Shown in pieces: positions 48,125-60,474 of a stretch of 64,000 nt of DNA. The translations under genes were made by a program, and so were the position numbers. Where the stretch lies: assembly GCF_000828895.1 (NCBI RefSeq), contig NZ_AP014568.1, positions 1,247,858 through 1,311,857 on the forward strand. Direction: 5' to 3'. The notes under the pieces are model-generated. The model saw nothing but the letters and a program-made list of their open reading frames with translations, did not search any database and was not told where the DNA came from. Every line of letters starts with the position of its first letter. Position 1 is the stretch's first letter. The stretch comes from Serpentinimonas raichei (GTDB lineage: Bacteria > Pseudomonadota > Gammaproteobacteria > Burkholderiales > Burkholderiaceae_C).

Positions 48125-48303
48125 ATTCACTCCTGTTGATGCAATAAGCCCAAATCCAGCCACCCGCACGCCCCAAAAGGCGTTGCACCAATTTTGCCGC
48201 ATGCACGCCAAGAATGGGGCTAACCCGCAATAAAACTGCGGTTATAGGCTGCAAGCCGATGTTCAGTCCAAGCAGATGTGGCAGCGACCAATTTATTTCG
48301 AAT

Positions 48304-48337
48304 ATAAAAAAGAGCCAGGGTTCCAAAGAACCCCGGC
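48304..48337 (-). terminator. Strong intrinsic terminator of the beta-oxidation/Liv cluster
   Basis: On the minus strand a 10-bp stem (GCCGGGGTTC with GAACCCTGGC, one G-T pair, TTTG loop) is followed by TCTTTTTTAT. It lies 29 bases after the thiolase stop and separates that cluster from the downstream dehydratase-like operon. Confidence 0.92.
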
Positions 48338-48365
48338 CCAGTGCAGCAAAAGAACGCAACAGCGC

Positions 48366-49541
48366 TCAAAACACCTCGAACACCCCAGCCGCGCCCATGC
48401 CGCCGCCGATGCACATGGTCACGCAGACCCGCTTGGCCCCGCGCCGGCGGCCTTCGATGAGGGCGTGCCCGGTCAGGCGCTGACCAGACACGCCGTAGGG
48501 GTGCCCGAGCGCGATCGCGCCGCCATTGACGTTGAGCCGCTCGTTGGGGATGCCGAGCCGGTCGCGGCAATACATCACCTGCACCGCAAAGGCCTCGTTG
48601 AGCTCCCACAGGTCGATGTCATCGACGGTTAAGCCGAGCTTGGCCAGCACCTTGGGCACGGCAAACACCGGGCCTATGCCCATTTCGTCGGGCTCGCAAC
48701 CGGCCACGGCAAAGCCGAGGAAGCGGCCCAGCGGCTGCAGGCCGAGCTTTTGCACCTGGGCTTCGTGCATCACCACACAGGCCCCGGCCCCGTCGCTAAA
48801 CTGGCTGGCGTTGCCAGCGGATACCACACCACCCGGCAGCGCCGGCTTGATGCCGCTGATGCCCTCGCGCGTGGTGCCTTCGCGCAAGCCTTCGTCTTGG
48901 CTCACGCTGAGGTTGCGCGTGATCAGGCCCAGGGTTTTGTCGGCCACACCGGCGCGCACCTCGATGGGCGCGATTTCGTAGTCAAAGCGACCGGCGGCCT
49001 GCGCGGCGCAGGCTTTTTGCTGGCTTGCGGCACCGTACTCGTCCATCGCCTCGCGCCCAATCTGGTAGCGCTGCGCCACTTGCTCGGCGGTTTGCAGCAT
49101 GGTCCAGTAGATCGCGGGCTTGGCCTTTTTGAGCGCCGGGTCGATCAGCATGTGCTGGTTCATCTCTTGCTGCACGCACGAGATGCTCTCGACCCCACCC
49201 GCCACATAGACCTCGCCTTCGCCCGCGATGATGCGCTGCGCCGCCAGCGCGATGGTTTGCAGGCCCGAGGAGCAAAAGCGGTTCACGGTCAGGCCGGAGG
49301 TGGTGACCGGGCAGCCGCCAGCGAGCGCGATCTGGCGCGCGATGTTCATGCCGGTGGCCCCTTCGGGGTTGGCACAGCCCATGATCACGTCTTCGACCGT
49401 GGCCGGGTCGATGCCGGCGCGCTCGATGGCGTGGCGCACCGCGTGGCCGCCCAGCGTGGCCCCGTGCGTGAGGTTGAAAGACCCTTTCCAGCTTTTGGCC
49501 AGCGGGGTGCGTGCAGTCGATACGATGAGGGCTTGGCTCAT
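48366..49541 (-). CDS. Acetyl-CoA acyltransferase (thiolase)
   Basis: A 391-residue thiolase. Nucleophile C90 lies in [17 protein letters not shown], the C-terminal His in [17 protein letters not shown] and the second catalytic Cys in [30 protein letters not shown] and [18 protein letters not shown] are also typical. It cleaves 3-ketoacyl-CoA in beta-oxidation or runs the reverse condensation. Start ATG at 49539-49541. It lies 32 bases after the multifunctional enzyme, as in fadBA-type operons. Confidence 0.93.
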   Translation of the reverse strand: MSQALIVSTARTPLAKSWKGSFNLTHGATLGGHAVRHAIERAGIDPATVEDVIMGCANPEGATGMNIARQIALAGGCPVTTSGLTVNRFCSSGLQTIALAAQRIIAGEGEVYVAGGVESISCVQQEMNQHMLIDPALKKAKPAIYWTMLQTAEQVAQRYQIGREAMDEYGAASQQKACAAQAAGRFDYEIAPIEVRAGVADKTLGLITRNLSVSQDEGLREGTTREGISGIKPALPGGVVSAGNASQFSDGAGACVVMHEAQVQKLGLQPLGRFLGFAVAGCEPDEMGIGPVFAVPKVLAKLGLTVDDIDLWELNEAFAVQVMYCRDRLGIPNERLNVNGGAIALGHPYGVSGQRLTGHALIEGRRRGAKRVCVTMCIGGGMGAAGVFEVF

Positions 49542-49573
49542 GGGGGTGATGCTCCGGGTTCGGTGGCTGGCGT

Positions 49574-51688
<2,115 letters not shown>

Positions 51689-51819
51689 GCGGTCTCCTTG
51701 AAGGGGTTGCAGGGCTGCGTGGGGCCGAAAACTGCACGGCCGTTCGCTCTCGGATTCATTCTACAAAGGCCAGGGGCTTGCACAGGGCGGCCGCTGTCGC
51801 CGGTTTGTCTGGCCGAGGC

Positions 51820-52515
51820 TCAAACCTCCAGCCACTCGCGCCGGATGTAGCGGTTCTCTTGCAGCGCAGCCGGGGTGTCGTCGAACACAATGCTGCCGTG
51901 CCCCATCACCAGCGCGCGGTCCGAGATTTGCAGCGCGATGGTGAGCTTTTGCTCGATCAGCAGCACCGAGACGCGCTTGGCCTTGAGGGTTTGCAAAAAG
52001 GCCGCCACCTGCTCGACGATCTTGGGCGCCAGCCCCTCGGTCGGCTCGTCGATGATGATCAGCTCCGGATCGCCCATCAGGGTGCGGCACAGCGTGAGCA
52101 TCTGCTGCTCGCCGCCCGAGAGCACCCCGGCCTCGGTGTGCTCGCGCTCCTTGAGGCGCGGGAACATGGAATACATGTCGTCAAAGCTCCAGCGCGGGTT
52201 TTTATGGCCGCTCTTTAGTCCCAGCAGCAGGTTTTGCTGCACCGTGAGCTTGGGGAAAATGTCGCGGCTCTCGGGCACGTAGCCTATGCCTAGGTGCGCG
52301 ACCTCGAACGGTTTGCGCCCGCTGATGCGCTGGCCCTTCCAGACGATGCTGCCCTCGGTGTCCACCAGCCCCATGATGGCCTTGGCCGTGGTCGAGCGCC
52401 CAGAGCCGTTGCGCCCCAGCAGGGCGACGATCTCGCCCGGTGCCACCTTGAACGCCACCCCGTGCAGGATGTGGCTTTTGCCATAAAAGGCGTGCAAATT
52501 GTCGATTTCAAGCAT
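51820..52515 (-). CDS. livF: Branched-chain amino acid type ABC transporter ATPase LivF
   Basis: A 231-residue ATPase energising the LivHM permease. Walker A reads GRNGSGRSTT, with Arg40 in place of the usual Lys; the signature is LSGGEQQML and Walker B LIIIDEPTEGLAPK. I recall this Lys-to-Arg change in other betaproteobacterial LivF homologues, so it may be tolerated. Start ATG at 52513-52515 (MLEIDNLHAFYG). It is 18 bases after livG. Confidence 0.9.
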   Translation of the reverse strand: MLEIDNLHAFYGKSHILHGVAFKVAPGEIVALLGRNGSGRSTTAKAIMGLVDTEGSIVWKGQRISGRKPFEVAHLGIGYVPESRDIFPKLTVQQNLLLGLKSGHKNPRWSFDDMYSMFPRLKEREHTEAGVLSGGEQQMLTLCRTLMGDPELIIIDEPTEGLAPKIVEQVAAFLQTLKAKRVSVLLIEQKLTIALQISDRALVMGHGSIVFDDTPAALQENRYIRREWLEV

Positions 52516-52533
52516 GTTTGCTTTCTGCTGCAC

Positions 52534-53307
52534 TCAGTGCGCTTCGGCCAGCACCGAGCCCAGGTAGGCCTCTTGCACCCGGGCGTTGGCGCGCACCGCC
52601 TGCGGGGTGTCGAAGGCGATCAGTTCGCCATACACCAGCACCGCGATCTTGTCGGCCAGGCCAAACACCACCCCCATGTCGTGCTCCACCGTGAGCAAGG
52701 TCTTGCCCACCGTGACTTCGCGGATCAGGTCGATGAAGCGCTTGGTCTCGCTCTTGCTCATGCCCGCCGTGGGCTCGTCGAGCAAGACCACGCCAGCGCC
52801 CCCGGCGATGGTGACGCCGATCTCGAGCGCGCGCTGCTCGGCATAGCTCAGGTTCATGGCCAGCGTGTCGCGTTTTTTCTCTAGCCGCATCTGGTGCAGC
52901 AGCTCATCGACGCGCTCGATCACGTCTTCGAGGTCGGCCAAAAACTTGAGGAAGCTGTAGCGGTAGCCCATGCTCCAGAGCACGGCGCAGCGCAGGTTTT
53001 CAAACACGCTCAGCTTGGGGAACAGGTTGGTGATCTGGAAGCTGCGGCTCAGGCCCATGCGGTTGATGGCGTAGGCCGGCTTGCCGTCGATGCGCTGGCC
53101 ATTGAGCCAGATTTCGCCGCTGCTGGGGCCAAAACGCCCGCTCATCAGGTTGAACAGGGTCGATTTGCCGGCGCCGTTGGGGCCGATGATGGCCACCCGC
53201 TCACCGGCCGCCACGGCCAGATCGACGCCGCGTATGATTTCGGCCTTGCCAAAGCGCTTGCACACGCTTTTGAGTTCGATCGCATAGGGGACGGCGCTGC
53301 TGCTCAT
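52534..53307 (-). CDS. livG: Branched-chain amino acid type ABC transporter ATPase LivG
   Basis: A 257-residue ATPase with canonical Walker A (GPNGAGKSTLFNLMSGRF), LSYAEQRALEIGVTIAGGAG as signature region (LSYAEQ in place of LSYGQQ) and Walker B VVLLDEPTAGMSKSE, then VEHDMGVVFGLADKIAVL. The ATG at 53305-53307 overlaps the livM stop (ATGA). Confidence 0.92.
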   Translation of the reverse strand: MSSSAVPYAIELKSVCKRFGKAEIIRGVDLAVAAGERVAIIGPNGAGKSTLFNLMSGRFGPSSGEIWLNGQRIDGKPAYAINRMGLSRSFQITNLFPKLSVFENLRCAVLWSMGYRYSFLKFLADLEDVIERVDELLHQMRLEKKRDTLAMNLSYAEQRALEIGVTIAGGAGVVLLDEPTAGMSKSETKRFIDLIREVTVGKTLLTVEHDMGVVFGLADKIAVLVYGELIAFDTPQAVRANARVQEAYLGSVLAEAH

Positions 53308-54602
53308 GAGGTCTCCCGGCGTTTGATTTCTTTTTCGATGTCGGTCTGGATCTCGGCCCACTGGCGGCTGAAGTAGCGCCGGCACAGCTCGAACAGGCCA
53401 AAGCTGGTGAGCGCCACGAACACGGCCCCGAACCAGACGTCGGCATCGAGCGTGTTGAGCGACATGCCCAAGAACGGCACCTCGTCGCCCATGGCGGTGC
53501 CCAGTTGCAGGTGATAAATCATTTCGATCAGCGCCCCCATGCTGGCCAACAGCACCAGCGCCGTCACCCCCAGCCCGAGGTAGCTGGCCCAGAGCTCGCG
53601 CAGCCGCCCAAACATGGCCAGCCGCAGGTTCATCATGATCAGCCCGGCGATGCCGCCCGGCGCGTACATCACCATGAACACAAAGATCAGCCCGAGGTAG
53701 AGCATCCAGGCCTTGGTGATTTCGGAGAACATGACAAAAGCCAGCACCATCAGGATGCCGCCGATGATGGGGCCAAAGAAAAAGGTGACGCCGCCCAGAA
53801 AGGCAAACAGCAGGTAGGAGCCGGAGCGGATCGGGCCCACCACCTCGGAGGTGACGATCTCGAACAGCACCGCCGCCATGCCGCCCGCGATGCCGGCAAA
53901 AAAACCGGCCAGCATGAACACCAAGTAGCGCACCGTCTGCGGGTCGTAGCCAATGAACTCGATCCGCTCCGGGTTGTCGCGCACCGCGTTGATGATGCGC
54001 CCCAGCGGCGTGCGCGTGTAAGCAAACATCAGCACCACGCACAAAAAGGTGTAAAAAGCGATCAGGTAATAGACCTCGATGCCGGGCCCGAAGCTGATGC
54101 CCAGAAACGGCTCGCCGATCACGCGGTTGGCCGAAACGCCGGCTTCGCCGCCAAAAAAGATGAAAAACACCATCGAAGCGATGAAGATCAGCTCACCCAC
54201 CCCGAGCGTGATCATGGCAAAGGCGGTGCCGGCTTTCTTGGTCGTCACGTAGCCAAACAAGGCGGCAAAGAACAGCCCCGCCAAACCGCCGATCAAGGGA
54301 ATGAGCGCCACCGCCGGCACCGGCAAACCGGCCTCGCCCAGCAGCAGCAGGGCGTGAATGGCCACATAAGAGCCCAAGCCGGCATAGACGGCGTGGCCGA
54401 AGCTGAGCATGCCGCCCTGCCCCAGAAGCATGTTGAACGACAGGCAAGCGACGATGGCGATGCCCATTTGCGCCATCATGCTGATGGCAAAGCTGCTGTC
54501 GAACACCTGCGGCGCCAGCAACAGCACCAAGGCAAAGAGCGACCAGATGAACCAGCGCCCGACGTTGATGGGCCTGAATTGGTAGTATTTTGCGGCGGTC
54601 AT
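53304..54602 (-). CDS. livM: Branched-chain amino acid type ABC transporter permease LivM
   Basis: A 432-residue integral membrane protein with about 10-11 hydrophobic segments. Family motifs: IAIVACLSFNMLLGQGGMLS, FGHAVYAGLGSYVAIHALLL, TPLGRIINAVRDNPERIEFI and GVTFFFGPIIGGILMVLAF. It is longer than many LivM (about 350), with extra loops before the C-terminal cytosolic tail EIQTDIEKEIKRRETS. Confidence 0.93.
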   Translation of the reverse strand: MTAAKYYQFRPINVGRWFIWSLFALVLLLAPQVFDSSFAISMMAQMGIAIVACLSFNMLLGQGGMLSFGHAVYAGLGSYVAIHALLLLGEAGLPVPAVALIPLIGGLAGLFFAALFGYVTTKKAGTAFAMITLGVGELIFIASMVFFIFFGGEAGVSANRVIGEPFLGISFGPGIEVYYLIAFYTFLCVVLMFAYTRTPLGRIINAVRDNPERIEFIGYDPQTVRYLVFMLAGFFAGIAGGMAAVLFEIVTSEVVGPIRSGSYLLFAFLGGVTFFFGPIIGGILMVLAFVMFSEITKAWMLYLGLIFVFMVMYAPGGIAGLIMMNLRLAMFGRLRELWASYLGLGVTALVLLASMGALIEMIYHLQLGTAMGDEVPFLGMSLNTLDADVWFGAVFVALTSFGLFELCRRYFSRQWAEIQTDIEKEIKRRETS

Positions 54603-54614
54603 GGGCTGCCTCGT

Positions 54615-55640
54615 TCAGTGGTCGCGGTTGCCGAGCAAACCGTGCGGCCGGAAAATCAGCACCAGCACCAGCAGCAAAAAGGGCAGCAGCGGCGCCGCCT
54701 TGGAGACTGTGAAGCGCATCAACTCGTGCGCCTGCGCCTCGGCCGACAGCGCCACCCCCAGCCCCATCAGCAGGCTGCCCAGCGACTGGTCCACCGCCAC
54801 CGCAAAGGTCTGCATCACGCCGATCAGCAGCGAAGCCAGAAAGGCCCCCGCCAGCGAGCCCAAGCCGCCCACCACCACCACCACGAACACGATCGCCCCC
54901 AGCGTGAGCGCCATCGCCGGTTCGGTGACGAAGGTGCTGCCACCCATCACCCCGGCCAGCCCGGCCAGCCCGGTGCCGGCGCCAAACACCAGCATGAACA
55001 CGCGCGGCACGTTGTGGCCCAGCGCCTCCACCATTTCCGGGTGCTTGAGGGCGGCCTGGATCACCAGCCCGACCCGGGTGCGCGTGATCAGCAGCCAGAG
55101 CGAGGCCAGCATCAGCAGCGCCATGCCCATGATGAAGGCCCGCGTGGCCGGAAACTGCGAGCAGATCGCCGTGCCCAGCGGGGTGCACAGATCGAGCGCG
55201 GCGCGGCCCCAGACGAAGCCGAGGCTGCCGTCGGGCTGCGAGAGCAGCGTGAAAGCCGAGCCTTGCAGCAGCTCGGGCGGCCGGAAATCGAGCGCGATGC
55301 GGCCCCAGATCAGTTGCACCAGCTCGAGGATGATGTAGGACAGGCCGAAGGTCACCATCAACTCCGGCACGTGCCCGTATTTGTGCACCTTGCGCAGGCT
55401 GAACTTTTCGAACCAGGCGCCCATCAAACCCACCAGCAGCGGCACCAGCAGCAGCGCGAACCAAAACCCGACCACCTGCGACACCGCAAAACCCAAGTAG
55501 GCCCCGACCATGTAAAAGCTGGCGTGGGCAAAGTTGAGCACGCCCATCATGCTGAAGATTAGCGTCAGGCCCGAGCTGAGCATGAACAGCAGCAGCCCAA
55601 AGCTGATGCCGTTGAGCAATGAGATGATGAAAAACTCCAT
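54615..55640 (-). CDS. livH: Branched-chain amino acid type ABC transporter permease LivH
   Basis: A 341-residue permease with about 8-9 membrane helices: NGISFGLLLFMLSSGLTLIF, SMMGVLNFAHASFYMVGAYL, FGLSYIILELVQLIWG, RTRVGLVIQAALKHPEMVEA and VVVVGGLGSLAGAFLASLLI. It precedes livM by 12 bases. The substrate-binding protein gene lies 165 bp upstream. Confidence 0.93.
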   Translation of the reverse strand: MEFFIISLLNGISFGLLLFMLSSGLTLIFSMMGVLNFAHASFYMVGAYLGFAVSQVVGFWFALLLVPLLVGLMGAWFEKFSLRKVHKYGHVPELMVTFGLSYIILELVQLIWGRIALDFRPPELLQGSAFTLLSQPDGSLGFVWGRAALDLCTPLGTAICSQFPATRAFIMGMALLMLASLWLLITRTRVGLVIQAALKHPEMVEALGHNVPRVFMLVFGAGTGLAGLAGVMGGSTFVTEPAMALTLGAIVFVVVVVGGLGSLAGAFLASLLIGVMQTFAVAVDQSLGSLLMGLGVALSAEAQAHELMRFTVSKAAPLLPFLLLVLVLIFRPHGLLGNRDH

Positions 55641-55805
55641 CGGCGTCTCTGGTTAGGTGTCAGGGGCAGCAAGCAGGCGGCGGCGGGTGACGGGCGACGT
55701 GCAGAACCGCATTGCGCTCACGGGAAGGAGTCGGCATAAACCCCCAACACACCCTGCGCCCGATGTGATGCAACGGGGTGTGCTGGCAGGAACGGCGGGT
55801 TGCTA

Positions 55806-57059
55806 TCAGGTCGGAGCGGCCGGGCGCTGCATATTGCAACTGGTCGGCGTGCTGGCCACATAGGCCGGGAATTCGCGCACCGGCACCAGCGTCATGCCGG
55901 TGTTTTCCGGGCTGTAGGGGTGGCGCGCATCGACGCGCTGCCAGCGCGTGAGAAACAGCGGCTGCTGCAACTGGTGATCGGCGCGGCGCATTTCGACCTG
56001 GCCGCTAAAGCTGTTGAAGCGCAGCCCCGAGAGCGCGTGCGCCACCCGCACCGGGTTGGTGGAGCGGGCGTTGGCGATCGCCTGCCCCAAGCCGTTGTAG
56101 ATGTGGATGAGCGAGCCGGTGAAGAAATCGTCGTTAAAGCGCTGGCGAAACTCGTTCATCCAGACCTGCATCTGGCCGCCCATGTTGTAGTGGTTGTAGG
56201 CGATTTGATAGACCCGCCCTTCGGAGGCGGTGCCGAGCGCGGTCGGGGTGCCGGTGACGCCGGCGTAGTAGGTGAAGAAGCGGCCACGGTAGCCGGCGTC
56301 GTTGGCGGCGCGGATCAGCAGCGTGAGGTCGGAGCCCCAGTTGCCGGTGATCACCGAATCGGCCCCGGAGGCCATGATCTTGGCCACGTAGGGGGCAAAG
56401 TCGCGCACCTGCGCCAGCGGGTGCAGGTCTTCGCCCACGATCTGGATGTCGGGGCGCTTGCGTGTGAGCATTTCGCGCGCAAAGCGCGCCACCTGATGCC
56501 CGTGGGCGTAGTTCTGGTTGATCAGGAACACGCGCCGTATGGTGGGCTCGCCGCGGATGAAGGTGGTCAGGGCCTCCATTTTCATGGAGGTGTCGGCGTC
56601 GAAGCGGAAATGCCAGAAGCTGCAACGTGAGTTGGTGAGGTCGGGGTCCACCGCCGAATGGTTCAGATACACCACCTCGCGCCCAGGGTTGCGGCTGTTG
56701 TGGCGGTTCACGGCGTCGATGATGGCCCCGGCAATGCCCGAGCTGTTGCCCTGCGAGATGAAGCGAATGCCGCGGTCGATCGCCGACTGCATGGCGGTGA
56801 GGGTTTCGGATGCGCTGAGCTTGTTGTCAAAACCCGTGACCTCGAAGCGCACCCCGGCCGGGTTGCCAGCACCGCTGAGCTTTTCGGCAAAAAACTGCGC
56901 GCTGCGCAACTGGTTGATGCCCACCGGCCCCATCAGGCCCGATTGCGGGTCGATCAGGGCGATGCGCACCGTCTCGCCCCGTTGCGCCCAAGCCGGCACA
57001 GCGGGTAAGGCACCGGTGAGCAGGGCAGCGGCGGTGAGTTCGCGGCGGGTCAATTTCAT
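55806..57059 (-). CDS. Periplasmic substrate-binding protein of the Liv-type transporter
   Basis: A 417-residue LivK-like (Peripla_BP_6) protein. The N-terminus MKLTRRELTAAALLTGALP has a twin-arginine-like TRREL motif and ends APAWAQ-like (AVPAWAQ), so export may be by Tat. RIALIDPQSGLMGPVGINQL, ISQGNSSGIAGAIIDAVN, VFLINQNYAHGHQVARFA and VITGNWGSDLTLLIRAAND match amino-acid/urea/aromatic-acid binders. The ligand is unknown; its neighbours (CoA ligase, beta-oxidation) favour a carboxylic acid over an amino acid. Confidence 0.88.
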   Translation of the reverse strand: MKLTRRELTAAALLTGALPAVPAWAQRGETVRIALIDPQSGLMGPVGINQLRSAQFFAEKLSGAGNPAGVRFEVTGFDNKLSASETLTAMQSAIDRGIRFISQGNSSGIAGAIIDAVNRHNSRNPGREVVYLNHSAVDPDLTNSRCSFWHFRFDADTSMKMEALTTFIRGEPTIRRVFLINQNYAHGHQVARFAREMLTRKRPDIQIVGEDLHPLAQVRDFAPYVAKIMASGADSVITGNWGSDLTLLIRAANDAGYRGRFFTYYAGVTGTPTALGTASEGRVYQIAYNHYNMGGQMQVWMNEFRQRFNDDFFTGSLIHIYNGLGQAIANARSTNPVRVAHALSGLRFNSFSGQVEMRRADHQLQQPLFLTRWQRVDARHPYSPENTGMTLVPVREFPAYVASTPTSCNMQRPAAPT

Positions 57060-57197
57060 GTCTGGTCTCCTGTTATGGGCTGATGCCTGCGCAGCTTAGC
57101 GGGAATCGGGCTCAGGGGCTCTCAGGGAATGCCCCTAGCCGCTATCGCTTTGGCGACTCAGGCGGGCATTTATCGGGACTTTTGTGCTCTTTTGCAC

Positions 57198-58835
57198 TCA
57201 CAGACCGGGCAGACGGTAGCCCTGCAACTGCTCGCGCAGCTTCATTTTTTGCATTTTTCCGGTGGCGCCGAGCGGAATCGCATCCACGAACAACACGTCG
57301 TCGGGGATCTGCCATTTGGCAATCTTGCCGGCGTAGAAGTCCAGCAAATCTTCGCGCGTGAGCTCTTGCCCCGGTTTTCTGACCACCACCACGATCGGGC
57401 GCTCGTCCCACTTGGGGTGCGGCACGCCGACGCAGGCCGCCATCAGCACCGCCGGGTGCGCCATGGCGATGTTTTCCACGTCGATCGAGCCGATCCACTC
57501 GCCGCCGGACTTGATCACGTCCTTGCTGCGGTCGGTGATCTGCATGAAGCCGTCGGCGTCGAGGGTGGCCACGTCGCCGGTCGGGAACCAGCCATCAAGC
57601 AGCGGCGCCGGGCCTTCGGCGCGAAAATAGTCGCGCACCACCCACGGACCCTTGACCAGCAACTCGCCGGCCGAGCGCCCGTCCCAAGGCAGCTCCTGGC
57701 CGTTGGCATCGACGACCTTCATGTCGATGCCAAATATCGCCCGCCCCTGCTTGAGGCGGATCTGCATCTGCTCCTCTTCGGGCAGGCTCAGGTGCTGGTT
57801 TTTGAGCGTGCACAGGGTGCCCAGCGGGCTGAGCTCGGTCATGCCCCAAGCGTGCAGCACCTCGATGCCGTAGCGCTCCCGAAAGGCTCGGATCATGGCC
57901 GGCGGGCAGGCCGAGCCGCCGATCACGGTGCGCTGCATCTGCGGCAGCTTCAAATCGTGCTGCGCCATGTGGGTGAGCAGCATCTGCCACACCGTGGGCA
58001 CGCCGGCGGCAAAGGTCACGCCCTCGGCGGCCAGCAGTTGATACACCGATTGGCCATCGAGCGCCGGGCCGGGCAGCACCAGTTTGCAACCCACCGCGCA
58101 CGCCGAGTAGGGGATGCCCCAGGCGTTGACGTGGAACATGGGCACCACCGGCAGCACGCTGTCGCGCGCGCTCAGGCACATCACGTCGGGCAAGGCGGAT
58201 GCGTAGGCGTGCAAAATGGTGGACTGGTGGCTGTAGAGCACGCCCTTGGGGTTGCCGGTGGTACCGCTGGTGTAGCACAGGCTGGAGGCGCTGCGCTCAT
58301 CGAAGCGCGGCCACTGGTAGCTGCTGGGGTGGCCGCCGATCCATTCCTCATAGTTTTGCAGGTTTGGCACTTGTTCGACCCCGGGCAGTTTGGCCAGCGC
58401 GGCCTCGTCGCACAGCGCCACCCACAGGCGCACGCTCGGGCACTGGGCGGCGATGGCTTGCACGATGGGCCAAAAGGTGAGGTCAAAGCACAGCACCTGG
58501 TCTTGTGCGTGGTTGACGATCCAGGCGATTTGCTGCGGCAGCAGGCGCGGATTGATGGTGTGCAGCACGCGCCCAGAGCCGCTCACGCCAAAATACAGCT
58601 CGAAGTGGCGGTAGCCGTTCCAAGCCAGCGAGGCCACTCGCTCGCCCGGCTCCAGCCCGAGCGCATCGAGCGCCTGCGCCAACTGGCGCGAGCGCAGCGC
58701 CGCCTGGCGGTAGTTGCTGCGGTGGATGTCGCCCTCGACCCGGCGCGAAACGATCTCGACCTCGCCGTGGTGGCGCGCCGCGTGTTCGATCAGATCGGAA
58801 ATCAGCAGGGGTTGTTCTTGCATCAGGCCAAGCAT
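57198..58835 (-). CDS. Long/medium-chain acyl-CoA ligase (AMP-forming)
   Basis: A 545-residue ANL-family ligase from the ATG at 58833-58835 (MLGLMQEQPLLISDLIE), with GGAG about 9 bases upstream. Motifs: SSLCYTSGTTGNPKGVLYSH (A3), VPMFHVNAWGIPYSA, HAWGMTELSPLGTL (A5), GWFPTGDVATLDADGFMQIT (A7), DRSKDVIKSGGEWIGSIDVE (A8) and PLGATGKMQKMKLREQL (A10, catalytic Lys). It resembles FadD3/medium-chain fatty-acid ligases. It opens the leftward cluster and diverges from selO. Confidence 0.92.
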   Translation of the reverse strand: MLGLMQEQPLLISDLIEHAARHHGEVEIVSRRVEGDIHRSNYRQAALRSRQLAQALDALGLEPGERVASLAWNGYRHFELYFGVSGSGRVLHTINPRLLPQQIAWIVNHAQDQVLCFDLTFWPIVQAIAAQCPSVRLWVALCDEAALAKLPGVEQVPNLQNYEEWIGGHPSSYQWPRFDERSASSLCYTSGTTGNPKGVLYSHQSTILHAYASALPDVMCLSARDSVLPVVPMFHVNAWGIPYSACAVGCKLVLPGPALDGQSVYQLLAAEGVTFAAGVPTVWQMLLTHMAQHDLKLPQMQRTVIGGSACPPAMIRAFRERYGIEVLHAWGMTELSPLGTLCTLKNQHLSLPEEEQMQIRLKQGRAIFGIDMKVVDANGQELPWDGRSAGELLVKGPWVVRDYFRAEGPAPLLDGWFPTGDVATLDADGFMQITDRSKDVIKSGGEWIGSIDVENIAMAHPAVLMAACVGVPHPKWDERPIVVVVRKPGQELTREDLLDFYAGKIAKWQIPDDVLFVDAIPLGATGKMQKMKLREQLQGYRLPGL

Positions 58836-58973
58836 GGTTTGTCTCCGGTGGGTTGTTGTTAGGGTGCCCTTGCTGCTGCCAAGTGGCAACTTGGGCACGC
58901 GGGCGCATCATCTTAACGGGCTGCCACAGCCCCACCCACACCGGGGCATTGCCGTTGACCGCACAATGCTTGC

Positions 58974-60452
58974 ATGGAATTGCAAAGCAGCCGCTTCGAA
59001 TCACTGGGTACGGCCTTCTACACCCGGCTCAGGCCCCAGCCCCTGCCCGAGCCCTATTGGGTCGGCTACAGCGACGCGGCCGCAACCGAACTCGGCTTGC
59101 ACACCGACTGGCCCTACGACGGTGCGAGCTTGGCTTGCGCCAGCGGCAATGCGCTGCCGCCGGGTGCCTCGCCTTTGGCCAGCGTCTATAGCGGGCACCA
59201 GTTTGGCGTCTGGGCCGGCCAGTTGGGCGACGGGCGTGCGCTCTTGCTGGGCGAGCGCCGTGGGCCCGAGGCGCTGTGGGAAGTGCAGCTCAAGGGCAGC
59301 GGCCCCACGCCGTACTCGCGCATGGGCGACGGCCGCGCCGTGCTGCGCAGCTCGATCCGCGAATTTTTGTGCAGCGAGGCCCTGCACGCGCTGGGCGTGC
59401 CCAGCACCCGTGCCCTGTGCGTGACCGGCTCGCCAGCCCCGGTGCGGCGCGAGCGCATCGAGACCGCGGCCGTGGTGACGCGGCTGGCACCGAGCTTCAT
59501 CCGCTTTGGGCATTTCGAGCACTTTGCGCAGCGCGGCCAGCACGCGGAACTGCAGGCCTTGGCCGATTTTGTGATAGCGCACCACTACCCCGAATGCGCC
59601 GCTTGGCCGAACCCGGCGCAGCGCGTGGCCGCCCTGCTCGAAGCCGTGACCGTGCGCACCGCCGAGCTGCTGGCGCAGTGGCAGGCGCTCGGTTTTTGCC
59701 ACGGCGTCATGAACACCGACAACATGAGCATCCTCGGGCTGACGATCGATTACGGCCCGTTCCAGTTCATGGACGGCTTCGACCCGCAGCACATCTGCAA
59801 CCACTCGGACGACAGCGGGCGCTACGCCTTTGGGCAGCAGCCGGGCATCGCCCACTGGAATTTGTATTGTCTGGCGCAGGCGCTGCTGCCGCTGCTCGAT
59901 GGCACACAACAGGCCGCCGAGGCGCTGCGCCACTACAAGCCCCGGTTTGAGGCCGCGCTGCAACAGCGCCTGAACGCCAAGCTGGGCCTGAACGAGCCGC
60001 GCGCCGGCGACGCCGCCTTGGCCGACGAGCTGCTGAGCCTGCTGGCCGCCGAACAGACCGACTACACCCGGTTTTGGCGCAGCCTGAGCGAGGGCGTGGC
60101 CGAATTTTCGCTCAGCGGCCGCGTGACCGAACTTGGTGCGGCGCGCGCGCTGTTGCAACAGACCGACGCTTTCAACAATTGGGCGCGGCGCTGGCGCGAA
60201 CGCCTGCAGAGCGACGCCGCGCAGACCCCCGAACTGGCGCGTGAGCGGATGCGGCGCAGCAACCCGCGCGTGGTGCTGCGCAACCACCTGGCGCAAGCCG
60301 TGATCGAGGCCGCCGAACAACGCCAGTTCGAGCCCCTGCAACGCTTGCAGGCCGCGCTGGCGCAACCCTACGCCGATCTGCCCGACTGCGACGACCTGGC
60401 CGCCGAGGCACCTGCATGGGCGGCGCAGATCGCCATCAGTTGCTCCTCCTAA
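58974..60452 (+). CDS. selO: SelO/YdiU protein adenylyltransferase
   Basis: A 492-residue pseudokinase-fold enzyme that transfers AMP to Ser/Thr/Tyr of proteins, linked to oxidative stress. [80 protein letters not shown] and [20 protein letters not shown] are diagnostic. The C-terminus ends SCSS, with Cys at the selenocysteine position of the eukaryotic protein. It heads a small stress-type group with msrB, 22 bases downstream. Confidence 0.96.
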   Translation: MELQSSRFESLGTAFYTRLRPQPLPEPYWVGYSDAAATELGLHTDWPYDGASLACASGNALPPGASPLASVYSGHQFGVWAGQLGDGRALLLGERRGPEALWEVQLKGSGPTPYSRMGDGRAVLRSSIREFLCSEALHALGVPSTRALCVTGSPAPVRRERIETAAVVTRLAPSFIRFGHFEHFAQRGQHAELQALADFVIAHHYPECAAWPNPAQRVAALLEAVTVRTAELLAQWQALGFCHGVMNTDNMSILGLTIDYGPFQFMDGFDPQHICNHSDDSGRYAFGQQPGIAHWNLYCLAQALLPLLDGTQQAAEALRHYKPRFEAALQQRLNAKLGLNEPRAGDAALADELLSLLAAEQTDYTRFWRSLSEGVAEFSLSGRVTELGAARALLQQTDAFNNWARRWRERLQSDAAQTPELARERMRRSNPRVVLRNHLAQAVIEAAEQRQFEPLQRLQAALAQPYADLPDCDDLAAEAPAWAAQIAISCSS

Positions 60453-60474
60453 AAACCCGTCCCTGACCCGGCCC

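Noticed and set aside
53505..55562. 685-codon plus-strand open frame opposite livM and livH
   Set aside because: Antisense shadow, His/Gln/Arg-rich low-complexity translation of membrane genes.
57129..58862. 577-codon plus-strand open frame opposite the acyl-CoA ligase
   Set aside because: Antisense shadow; no recognisable motif.
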